Shown: positions 7,594-15,366 of the stretch, in pieces
Numbering within the stretch: the first letter of the stretch is position 1
Layout of the letters: every line of letters begins with the position of its first letter
Notes under the pieces: generated by a model
Databases searched by the model: none
Told to the model about the DNA's origin: nothing
What the model saw: the letters and a program-made list of their open reading frames with translations, nothing else
NCBI GenBank assembly: GCA_910584485.1
Contig: CAJUAV010000006.1
Location: 1-64,000, forward strand
Origin: an uncultured Alistipes sp.
GTDB lineage: Bacteria; Bacteroidota; Bacteroidia; Bacteroidales; Rikenellaceae
Reading direction: 5' to 3'
DNA: 64,000 nt
Program-made: the position numbers and the translations under genes

Positions 7594-9375
7594 ATGGAGA
7601 TCGAAAAATTCATAACGGACGCCGTTCGCCGCTCGGTCGAGGCGCTCTACGGCCCCCTCGCGGGCGAGCAGTTGCAGTTGCAGAAGACCCGCCGCGAGTT
7701 CGCGGGCGATTACACGCTCGTCACCTTCCCGCTTCTGAAGAAGAGCCGCAAATCGCCCGAGGCGACCGCGACCGAAATCGGTGAGCGGCTGGTGGCCGAC
7801 TGCCCCGAAATCGCCGCCTTCAACGTCGTGAAGGGCTTTCTGAACCTCGAGCTGGCGCCCGCTTTCTGGAGCGACCGCTTCGCCGAGATCGCCGCCGATG
7901 CCGACTACGGCACCGCCGCGCCGACGGGCCGCACGATCATGATCGAATACTCGTCGCCCAACACGAATAAGCCGCTCCACCTGGGCCACATCCGCAACAA
8001 CCTGCTCGGCTGGTCCGTGGCGGAGATCCTGAAGGCCAACGGCCACACGGTCATCAAGGCCAACCTGGTCAACGACCGCGGCATCCACATCTGCAAGTCG
8101 ATGCTCGCCTGGCAGCGCTTCGGCGGCGGCGAGACGCCCTCTTCGTCGGGCATGAAGGGCGACCACCTGGTCGGCAAGTACTACGTCGAGTTCGACAAGC
8201 ACTACAAGGCGGAGGTGCGCGAGCTGATGGCGGCGGGCCGCTCCGAGGAGGAGGCCAAGAAGGAGGCGCCGATCCTGCGCGAGGCGCAGGCGATGCTCCG
8301 CCGGTGGGAGACGGGCGACGAGGAGGTCCGCGCCCTTTGGACGAAGATGAACGGCTGGGTCTACGACGGTTTCGACGTGACCTACAAGACCCTCGGGATC
8401 GATTTCGATAAGGTCTACTACGAGTCGCAGACCTACCTGCTCGGCAAATCGCTCGTCGAGGAGGGGCTCGCCAAGGGGGTCTTCTACCGTCGCGACGACC
8501 ACTCGGTGTGGATCGACCTGACGGGCGACGGCCTCGACGAAAAGCTGCTGCTGCGCGGCGACGGCACTTCGGTCTACATGACGCAGGACCTCGGCACGGC
8601 CTTCCGCCGCTTCGAGGACAACCGCCTCGACGACATGATCTACGTTGTCGGCAACGAACAGAACTACCACTTCCAGGTGCTCAAACTGGTCCTCAAGAAG
8701 CTGGGCTATGCCGACTGGAGCGACCACATCACCCATCTTTCGTACGGCATGGTCGAGCTGCCCGAGGGCAAGATGAAGTCGCGCGAGGGTACGGTGGTCG
8801 ATGCCGACGACCTGGTCGGCGACATGGTGCGGACGGCCCGCGAGATGTCGGCCGAGCTGGGCAAGCTGGAGGGCTGCACGGAGGCCGAAGCGGAGGCCGT
8901 CTCGACGATGGTCGGCCTCGGAGCGCTCAAATATTTCATCCTCAAGGTCGATCCCCGAAAGACGATGTTGTTCGATCCGCGCGAGTCGATCGATTTCAAC
9001 GGCAACACGGGTCCCTTCATCCAGTACACCCACGCCCGCATCTGCTCCGTGCTGCGCAAGGCGGCCGAGGGGGGCATCGACTGCACGGGCCGCTCGACGG
9101 CGGCGATGATCCCCGAGGAGATCGCCCTCGTGAAGCTGCTGGCCGACTATCCCGCGACGGTGGCCGCTGCGGGCGAGAATTTCGCCCCGTCGATCATCGG
9201 CGCCTACGTCTACGAGCTGGCCAAGTCCTTCAACGGCTACTACCACGACCACTCGATCCTGCGCGAGACGGACGCCGAGGTGCGCAAGCTGCGTCTGCAG
9301 CTGGCCCGCAGCGTGGCGTCGGTCATCCGCAAGGGTATGAAGCTGCTCGGCATCGACGTGCCCGAGCGCATGTAG
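7594..9375 (+). CDS. argS: Arginyl-tRNA synthetase
   Basis: Class I synthetase of 593 residues that charges tRNA-Arg. The N-terminal domain covers about 1-110. The HIGH signature is HLGH at 129-132 within SSPNTNKPLHLGHIRN. KMSK is replaced by GKMKSREGT near 395, as is usual for ArgRS. The C-terminal anticodon-binding domain ends with GMKLLGIDVPERM. Length is normal. The ATG at 7594 sits just behind the promoter box at 7569-7576. A GC-rich hairpin follows the gene at 9390-9443. Confidence 0.97.
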   Translation: MEIEKFITDAVRRSVEALYGPLAGEQLQLQKTRREFAGDYTLVTFPLLKKSRKSPEATATEIGERLVADCPEIAAFNVVKGFLNLELAPAFWSDRFAEIAADADYGTAAPTGRTIMIEYSSPNTNKPLHLGHIRNNLLGWSVAEILKANGHTVIKANLVNDRGIHICKSMLAWQRFGGGETPSSSGMKGDHLVGKYYVEFDKHYKAEVRELMAAGRSEEEAKKEAPILREAQAMLRRWETGDEEVRALWTKMNGWVYDGFDVTYKTLGIDFDKVYYESQTYLLGKSLVEEGLAKGVFYRRDDHSVWIDLTGDGLDEKLLLRGDGTSVYMTQDLGTAFRRFEDNRLDDMIYVVGNEQNYHFQVLKLVLKKLGYADWSDHITHLSYGMVELPEGKMKSREGTVVDADDLVGDMVRTAREMSAELGKLEGCTEAEAEAVSTMVGLGALKYFILKVDPRKTMLFDPRESIDFNGNTGPFIQYTHARICSVLRKAAEGGIDCTGRSTAAMIPEEIALVKLLADYPATVAAAGENFAPSIIGAYVYELAKSFNGYYHDHSILRETDAEVRKLRLQLARSVASVIRKGMKLLGIDVPERM

Positions 9376-9389
9376 CGACCTTTGCACGG

Positions 9390-9443
9390 CGACGTGCGCA
9401 GCGTGCCGCAGGCCCCTCGCGGGCGGCGGCACGCTGCGTCGTT
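9390..9443 (+). terminator. GC-rich hairpin downstream of argS
   Basis: Long inverted repeat with arms CGACG...GCAGCGTGCCGC and GCGGCACGCTGC...GTCG around an apical part of about 13 nt, 15 bp after the argS stop. The T-tract is short (GTTTC), so termination strength is uncertain. Confidence 0.6.
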
Positions 9444-9502
9444 TCGGGGGCGTGGTACGAATCTTGCTCGGGATGTGGCAAACAACCAACACCACATCAA
9501 TC

Positions 9503-10321
9503 GTGAAAAAGTGCTTTACCCCCATTCTGATTGCGATGGCGCTGACGGCCTCGGTGACGGCCGCATCGGCGCAATCGCCTGTGAGGCAGGCCGACTCCGT
9601 GCTGCTCTCGGAGACGCAGGACGGCGAATGCCTCGTACGCCGCTTCCTCGTAAAGGAGCAGGACGATGCCGACTACTCGATCCGTTACCGCATCAGCTCG
9701 GCGCAGCTGAACACCTCGTTCGAGTCGAACGGCTCCCAGCTGGCGGGGCTCGGCGAACTGGTCGAAGGGATGCTGGCCGACTCGCTTACGGAGGTCGCCG
9801 GCGTGTCGATCACCGGTTACGCTTCGCCCGACGGTCCGCTGTCGCTGAACCAGAACCTGGCGCGCCGACGCATGCAGGATTTCAAGAACTACGTCGACCG
9901 CCGCTACGGCTTCTCGCGCAAATACGACGTGAAGAGCGGTTCGCAGGTCGTCTCGTGGGACGAGGTCCGCGAGGCGGTCGCCACCTCGGCCGTGCCCGAG
10001 CGGCAGCGCGTGCTCGAGATACTCGACAGCCGTCTGTCGGCCGCCGAGAAGCAGGCCGAGCTCAAACGCATGCCCGCCGTCTGGAACTACCTGGCGGCCC
10101 ATATTCTGCCTCCCTTCCGCCGCGTCGAGGTGGCGATCGACTACGGGCAGGGGATCGTCGTCGAGCAGCGCGAGCGGATGCCGCGTCCCGTGCGCGAGGA
10201 GATCATCATCGTCGAACCCGCCTGTCCGCCCGCACCGGTCGATCCCTGCTGCGAGGAGCTGTGCCGCAGCAATCAGCTCGGAATGATCGTCGCCCTGCCC
10301 GATAACGAGGTCGATTTTTAG
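9503..10321 (+). CDS. Secreted OmpA-like domain protein
   Basis: Predicted exported protein of 272 residues. From the GTG at 9503 it begins with a basic n-region and hydrophobic core (KKCFTPILIAMALTASVTAASAQ), a classical signal peptide. An ATG at 9473 in the same frame would add ten polar residues and cannot be excluded. Around residues 95-130 it has VAGVSITGYASPDGPLSLNQ and LARRRMQDFKNYV, resembling the peptidoglycan-contacting loop and helix of OmpA C-terminal domains, in which G-ASPDG-N-LA-RR is typical. The C-terminus is Pro/Cys-rich (PACPPAPVDPCCEELC). Function is inferred only from this resemblance; a periplasmic or envelope role is likely. Confidence 0.72.
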   Translation: MKKCFTPILIAMALTASVTAASAQSPVRQADSVLLSETQDGECLVRRFLVKEQDDADYSIRYRISSAQLNTSFESNGSQLAGLGELVEGMLADSLTEVAGVSITGYASPDGPLSLNQNLARRRMQDFKNYVDRRYGFSRKYDVKSGSQVVSWDEVREAVATSAVPERQRVLEILDSRLSAAEKQAELKRMPAVWNYLAAHILPPFRRVEVAIDYGQGIVVEQRERMPRPVREEIIIVEPACPPAPVDPCCEELCRSNQLGMIVALPDNEVDF

Positions 10322-10370
10322 GCGCAGGAGGTTTTTTTCGGCGGCGGTTGATTTTCCCGAAAGAAATGCG

Positions 10371-10378
10371 TATATTTG
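10371..10378 (+). promoter_or_regulatory. -7 promoter box TATATTTG
   Basis: Full TAnnTTTG match 24 bp before the ATG of the small protein at 10403. It supports that start over the upstream in-frame ATG at 10376, which lies inside the box. Confidence 0.7.
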
Positions 10379-10402
10379 CCTAAACAATTTATCGAAAACG
10401 AT

Positions 10403-10690
10403 ATGGCAAATTTACGGAAACTGAAAAAGCAGATCGATTACTGTCTCGAAGAGATCGTTTTCGATTGCGATATGGCCATCTGCTTCCAGCCCTCGAAGGA
10501 GGAGCAGATCATGCAGCTGATGCAGGAGGCCGTTGCCCTGCGCAACGAGCTCTTTTCGAAGGCAATGAATCCCGCCGAGCCGCACAACCGCTCGCTGGTG
10601 CGCAAGCACTACGCCGCGCTGCGTCTCGAGATCGCCGCCGCCTTCGAAGGGCTGGTCGAGAAGCTCTCGGCCGTCAACGGGGAGAAATAG
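10403..10690 (+). CDS. Small conserved hypothetical protein
   Basis: A 95-residue soluble, helix-rich protein (MANLRKLKKQIDYCLEEIV...) with no signal peptide or membrane segment. The sequence EEQIMQLMQEAVALRNELF and a C-terminal LRLEIAAAFEGLVEKLS look like two amphipathic helices. I recognise it only as the type of short, conserved Bacteroidales protein of unknown function. It has its own promoter box and a large downstream hairpin, so it is probably a single-gene transcript. Confidence 0.8.
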   Translation: MANLRKLKKQIDYCLEEIVFDCDMAICFQPSKEEQIMQLMQEAVALRNELFSKAMNPAEPHNRSLVRKHYAALRLEIAAAFEGLVEKLSAVNGEK

Positions 10691-10702
10691 CCCGATCCGA
10701 CC

Positions 10703-10750
10703 GAACGCACCGCGAGCCGTCCCATTGTGGGGCGGCTCGCGGTGCGTTTC
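10703..10750 (+). terminator. Long perfect hairpin after the 95-residue protein gene
   Basis: Arms GAACGCACCGCGAGCCG and CGGCTCGCGGTGCGTTTC pair over about 17 bp, extended by CCC/GGG, with an ATTG-type loop. It starts 12 bp after the stop. No long T-run follows; the distal arm merges into the 13-14-bp tandem repeat downstream. Confidence 0.75.
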
Positions 10751-10812
10751 GGGGGTGCGTTTCGGGGGTGCGTTTCGGAGGGTGCATTTCGGGAGGTGCG
10801 TTTCGGGGGGCG
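10741..10812 (+). repeat. Short tandem repeat, unit GGTGCGTTTCGGG (x5)
   Basis: Five head-to-tail copies of a 13-14-bp unit. The third ends GGA instead of GGG and the fourth has GCATTTC for GCGTTTC. The first copy is also the distal arm of the hairpin at 10703-10750, which suggests the array grew from that arm. Confidence 0.85.
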
Positions 10813-10849
10813 GGTTCGATGATGTGAGGAGCGGGCGGGCCGAAACAGG

Positions 10850-11318
10850 GTCTCTGCGGAGGGCCCGAGAAATGATTCGCGCTTCAGCGCGTGCAGATAG
10901 CAGCCGCCCCCTGGCGGAGGGCTGCAACTCGCGTTCCGCTCGATGCCGCCCGTCCGCTCGGCTGCGGGCCGGTCGCAACGGCTTCGATCCCGCGAGGGAT
11001 CGGCGGGCCGCAGCTTCGCCCCGCGAAGGCCCGCATCGTAAACGCCGCGTCCCTTCGCAAGCTGCGACCCGATAACGCGCCCTTGGCCGCCGCCGCAGAT
11101 CGTCCGATTCGCCCTCGCCGCCGTCGGCGGGCCGCAGCCTTCGCCTCGCGAAGGCCCGCATCGTAAACGCCGCGTCCCTTCGCAAGCTGCGCTCTGATAA
11201 CGCCCCTCGGCCGCAGGCAGATTGTTCGATTCGCCCTCGCCGCCGTCGGCGGGTCGCAGTTTCGCCTGTGGAGGCCCGCAGTTTCGGCAGACAGGCGAGC
11301 GCTCCGCCCGCCTGCTTC
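10850..11318. repeat. Intergenic GC-rich hairpin modules with a ~123-bp tandem duplication (locus 3)
   Basis: The array runs CGCGCT-TC-AGCGCG, then the CAGCC...GGGCTG module, then GATCCC-GCGA-GGGATC, then the GCGGGCC/GGCCCGC hairpin. The stretch from that last hairpin onward is present twice in tandem (about 11001-11124 and 11125-11246) with few differences, and a third partial copy starts at 11247. No promoter or gene is evident. It separates the small protein gene from the 3' end of the mre operon. Confidence 0.75.
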
Positions 11319-13910
11319 TTACTGGTTGATTTTTACTTTTTCATTTCGCTTTCGCCGCCACCGCAGCACGAGGTCGCCGCCGACGGCCAGCAGCGAGGTC
11401 GCCGCGATTACGGCGACCCAATGGCCGAGCGGCATCGGTACGGTGCGGAAGACCTCGCCGCCCCATTCGACGATCGCCACCTGTCCCGCCGCGATCACGG
11501 CGAGGATCAGGAAAAATTCGCGGCAGCCCCTCCACTGTGCGAAGGCCGAGTGGCGCGCCTCGAAACCTTTGGCGTTGAACATGTTCCAGAATTGCAGGAA
11601 GATGAAGGTCGAGAAGAAGAGGGTCAGCTCCGCGACGGAGGGATCGCGGTGGCGGAGCAGCAGGGCGCCGAGCACGACGATCATCGGCGCGGCGCATCCC
11701 GCGATCATGCGGCGCATGGCGGGGGTAATGATGAACTCGTTGCGCGGCCGCGGCCGTTCGCGCATCACCTCCGCCGACGGCGGCAGCGAGGCCATCGCCA
11801 TGGCGGCCAGCGTGTCCATGATGATGTTGACCCAGAGGATCTGCACCACTGTGAGGGGCATTTCGGAGCCGAAAAAGGCCCCCGCGAAGCAGATGACGAT
11901 CGCCACGACGTTGATCGTCAGCTGAAAGAGCACGAAACGCTGGATGTTGCGGTAGAGCGAACGGCCCCACATGACGGCCGTCACGATCGAGGCGAACGAG
12001 TCGTCGAGCAGCGTGATGTCGGAGGCCTCCTTTGCCACCGAGGTTCCCGAACCCATCGAAAGCCCCACGTTGGCGAAGTTGAGCGCGGGCGCGTCGTTCG
12101 TGCCGTCGCCCGTGACGGCCACCACCTCGCCGCGGCGTTGCAGCAGCTGCACGAGGCGCTGTTTGTCAAGCGGTCGCGCGCGCGACAGCACCTTCAGGTC
12201 GGCGATCCGCTCGAGCAGCTCCTCGTCGCTTGCGGCGGCGAACTCGGGGCCCGTCATGCGGTTGCGCTCCGTGTCGCGGGCGTCGTCCCACAGCCCGATC
12301 CGGCGGGCGATTTCGCAGGCCGTGGCCCCCGTGTCGCCCGTGACGATCTTGACGGCGATTCCCGCCGAGAGGCAGGTGCCGACCGCCGCGGGAACATCCT
12401 CGCGCACGGGATCCGAGATGGCGACGACGGCCGCGAGCCGCAGCTCCGCGGCGGCGAGCGCCTCATCGGCTTCGGCCGCCTCCGTGTCACTCCACGCCAC
12501 GGCCAGCGTGCGCATGCCGCGCCGCTGGAGCGCTTCGAGCCGTCGGAGGATCGCTTCGTCGTCGGGCGTCGGGCGGCACATCGCCCGCACGATTTCGGGC
12601 GCCCCCTTCACGCAGAGGCGCCGTCGGTCGTCGACGCCGCTTTCGATCAGGGTCGCCATGTACTTGAGGTGGGTCGAGAAGGTGCGGCGGTCGACGATGC
12701 GCGCCCCCTCGCGCAGTCGCTCGTAGGAGAGCCCCTGCCCGTCGATCCATTCGAGGAGCGCCCCCTCGGTCGAGTTGCCCAGCACGTGCCCCTCGGCGTC
12801 GAGGAAGGCGGTCGAATTGGCGGCGATCGTCTCGGCGAAGGGCTCCGCCCCGAGGTCGTCGCAGCGGATCAGCTCGGCCACGTGCATGCGGTTGCGCGTC
12901 AGCGTGCCCGTCTTGTCGGTGCAGATTACCGTCACGGCCCCCATCGTCTCGCAGGCGTGCATCTTGCGCACGAGGTTGTTCGTGCGCAGCATGCGGCGCA
13001 TCGACATCGCCAGCGATAGGGTGATCGACATCGGCAGCCCCTCGGGAACGGCCATGACGATGATCGCCACGGAGAACATGAAGAGCCGCAGCACCTCTTC
13101 GACCGCTTCGAGACGCGACGCCTGCCCCAGCTCGCCCGCGAGCAGCGCCTTGACGAGCAGCACGAGGAAGATGGCGGCTGCCAGCGCGATGCCGATGCGG
13201 CCGATGAGCTGCGAAAGCCGCTCCAGCTGCCGTTCGAGCGGGGTGGGCTCGCCGCTCGCTACGGTCGCCTGCTCCGTGACGCGCCCCGCTTCGGTGGCGT
13301 CGCCCACGGCCGTCACGATCGCTACGCCGTAGCCGTCGCGGACGGTCGTGCCGCGCAGTATGCGGTCCGTCGGGTAGGTCGCCTCGGGGTCGAAGCGGGC
13401 GCGATCGGCGCTCTTCTCGGTCTCGGGTTCGCCCGTGAGGGTCGATTCGTCGATGCGCAGCGAGACCGCTTCGACGAGGCGTCCGTCGGCGGGCACCGTC
13501 TCGCCCGTTTCGATGCAGACGACGTCGCCCACGACCACCTCGCGGCGCGGAATTTCGCACATGCGCCCCTCGCGTATCACGCGCACGGGCGTTTCGTCCT
13601 GCACGCGGTTCAGGCGGCGGAACTTGCGGTGGGCGTCCCACTCGAACCAGAAGCCGACGCAGGTCGCCAGCACGATCGCGCAGAGGATGCCGATCGACTC
13701 CGTGAGGTCGTGTTCGAGGATGCCGACTCCGATCGAGAGCAGCGCGGCGACGAGCAGGATGCGGATGATCGGGTCGCGGAATTTCTCGGCGAAGAGCTCC
13801 CACGCCGCCCGGTCGCGCGGCGGCGTCAGAACGTTCGCGCCGTAATCGGCACGGCTTGCGGCGACCTCGGCGGCCGTCAGTCCCTGCGGGCGGTAATCGG
13901 TAGCGGCCAT
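11319..13910 (-). CDS. Calcium-transporting P-type ATPase (type II)
   Basis: An 863-residue P2-type cation pump in the inner membrane. It has an N-terminal cation-ATPase domain (1-75), the actuator motif LTGEP at 158-162, PEGLP at 289-293 in the ion-binding helix, the phosphorylated Asp in DKTGTLT (D332), KGAPE in the nucleotide domain, GDGTNDAP, and about ten membrane helices. The PEGLP motif with the IIB-like architecture suggests Ca2+ efflux, although Mn2+ or another cation is possible. It starts 4 bp after the rodA stop and is the last gene of the mreBCD-mrdA-rodA unit, so it should be co-transcribed with cell-shape genes. The TGA/ATG spacing supports the start at 13910. Confidence 0.92.
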   Translation of the reverse strand: MAATDYRPQGLTAAEVAASRADYGANVLTPPRDRAAWELFAEKFRDPIIRILLVAALLSIGVGILEHDLTESIGILCAIVLATCVGFWFEWDAHRKFRRLNRVQDETPVRVIREGRMCEIPRREVVVGDVVCIETGETVPADGRLVEAVSLRIDESTLTGEPETEKSADRARFDPEATYPTDRILRGTTVRDGYGVAIVTAVGDATEAGRVTEQATVASGEPTPLERQLERLSQLIGRIGIALAAAIFLVLLVKALLAGELGQASRLEAVEEVLRLFMFSVAIIVMAVPEGLPMSITLSLAMSMRRMLRTNNLVRKMHACETMGAVTVICTDKTGTLTRNRMHVAELIRCDDLGAEPFAETIAANSTAFLDAEGHVLGNSTEGALLEWIDGQGLSYERLREGARIVDRRTFSTHLKYMATLIESGVDDRRRLCVKGAPEIVRAMCRPTPDDEAILRRLEALQRRGMRTLAVAWSDTEAAEADEALAAAELRLAAVVAISDPVREDVPAAVGTCLSAGIAVKIVTGDTGATACEIARRIGLWDDARDTERNRMTGPEFAAASDEELLERIADLKVLSRARPLDKQRLVQLLQRRGEVVAVTGDGTNDAPALNFANVGLSMGSGTSVAKEASDITLLDDSFASIVTAVMWGRSLYRNIQRFVLFQLTINVVAIVICFAGAFFGSEMPLTVVQILWVNIIMDTLAAMAMASLPPSAEVMRERPRPRNEFIITPAMRRMIAGCAAPMIVVLGALLLRHRDPSVAELTLFFSTFIFLQFWNMFNAKGFEARHSAFAQWRGCREFFLILAVIAAGQVAIVEWGGEVFRTVPMPLGHWVAVIAATSLLAVGGDLVLRWRRKRNEKVKINQ

Positions 13911-13914
13911 CGGA

Positions 13915-15366
13915 TCAGTTGCCGTATTTGTTGAAGGAGAACTGGCGCGTCGAGGCGTCGAGGCGGATCGCGATGAAGAGCAGGATCGTGAAGGCGATCA
14001 GCGACGAGCCGCCGTAGCTCATGAAGGGGAGCGGGATGCCCATGACGGGCACCAGTCCGATCGTCATGCCGACGTTGACCAGCACGTGGAAGAGCAGAAT
14101 CGCGGCGACGCAGTAGCAGTAGATGCGGCCGAAGGGCTCCTCCTGCCGCTCGCCCATGCGCATCAGGCGCAGGATGAGCAGGCAGAGCAGCGTCAGCACG
14201 GTCAGCGTCCCCGCGAAGCCCCACTCCTCGCCCACGGTGCAGAAGATGAAATCGGTATGGCGCTCGGGCACGAAGCCGTACTTGATCTGGGTCCCCTGCA
14301 GGAATCCCTTGCCCGCGAGGCCGCCCGAGCCGATGGCGATCTTGGCCTGGTTGACGTTGAAATCGGCTCCCGTGGGGTCGTTGACGATGCCCAGGAAGCT
14401 CAAGATGCGCTGTTGCTGGTGGGGCTGGAGCACCTTTTCGAAGAGGTAGTCGGTCGTGGGCAGGAAGATGAGCGAGCCGAGGAAGACGGCGGCCGTCAGG
14501 AGCGTTCCCGCCAGGCGGTGGCGCAGGGCGTGGAAGGCGCCGAAGAGGGCCGCCCCGATCGAGAGGACGAGCAGCGTGTGGTAGAGGCGCAGCGGGTGGT
14601 CGAGCACCGCGGCCGAGAGGAGCGAGCACAGGATCGCCGCCAGGAAGAGGGCCGCCAGAAAGACGGTGCGCGACCGCCACTGCCCCGTGCCCGCCGCCTC
14701 GAAGAGGATGCAGGCGAAGATCAGCACGACGAGCAGCGTCATGGGGGCCAGCAGGAACGAGGCGATGAAGAGCGCCACGACGAGCAGGATCGGGATGCAG
14801 AGCCACTTGTTGAGCCCCTCGCGGTAGAGGACGAAGAGGAACGAGCCGAGGACGATGCCCGAGCCCGTGTCGTTTTGCAGGACGATGATGCCCAGCGGAA
14901 TGCAGATCAGCACGGCGATGCGCACCAGGTCGCCGAAGCGGGTGATCGAGAAGGCGTAGTCGCTCATGCGGCGCGCCACGGCGAGCGCCGTGGCGATCTT
15001 GACGAATTCGACGGGCTGCACGCGGAACGAGCCGAACTCGAACCACGCCTTGGCGCCGTTCACCTCGCGGCCGAAGAGGAGCGCCGCCACGAGCAGCACG
15101 ATGCCCGCGATGTAGGCCGGATAGGCGAACATGTGGTAGAAGCGCACGTCGAGCAGCAGCACGAAGAGGGCGACGACCCACGCCGCGCCGATCCAGACGA
15201 GCTGCTTCATGTAGAAATGCGAGAAGGAGAAGAACGACGCGGCCGTCTCGTCGTAGGAGGCGGCGGTGATCGAGAGCCATCCCGCGGCGACGATGAGCAC
15301 GTAGAGCAGCACCGCCCGACGGTCCACGCCGTCGAAGAGCGAGTTGGTGGGGCGGTTATCGGTCAT
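13915..15366 (-). CDS. rodA: Peptidoglycan glycosyltransferase RodA
   Basis: SEDS-family protein of 483 residues and about ten membrane helices that polymerises lipid II during cell elongation together with PBP2. Family motifs are visible: NGAKAWFEFGSFRVQPVEF near 130-150, the QPxE motif being diagnostic; QNDTGSGIVLGS; and the C-terminal GMTIGLVPVMGIPLPFMSYG with SSLIAFTILL. The start overlaps the 3' end of mrdA by 11 bp, so the two are translationally coupled. It stops 4 bp before the P-type ATPase gene. Confidence 0.95.
   Translation of the reverse strand: MTDNRPTNSLFDGVDRRAVLLYVLIVAAGWLSITAASYDETAASFFSFSHFYMKQLVWIGAAWVVALFVLLLDVRFYHMFAYPAYIAGIVLLVAALLFGREVNGAKAWFEFGSFRVQPVEFVKIATALAVARRMSDYAFSITRFGDLVRIAVLICIPLGIIVLQNDTGSGIVLGSFLFVLYREGLNKWLCIPILLVVALFIASFLLAPMTLLVVLIFACILFEAAGTGQWRSRTVFLAALFLAAILCSLLSAAVLDHPLRLYHTLLVLSIGAALFGAFHALRHRLAGTLLTAAVFLGSLIFLPTTDYLFEKVLQPHQQQRILSFLGIVNDPTGADFNVNQAKIAIGSGGLAGKGFLQGTQIKYGFVPERHTDFIFCTVGEEWGFAGTLTVLTLLCLLILRLMRMGERQEEPFGRIYCYCVAAILLFHVLVNVGMTIGLVPVMGIPLPFMSYGGSSLIAFTILLFIAIRLDASTRQFSFNKYGN

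Noticed and set aside
10727..11166. Several small open frames in the gap after the 95-residue protein gene
   Set aside because: They are created by stop-poor GC-rich repeats; no start context, conservation of frame or protein motif supports them.
12487..13803. 438-codon open frame opposite frame within the P-type ATPase gene
   Set aside because: Arg/Ala-rich shadow; the overlapping ATPase frame has all catalytic motifs.
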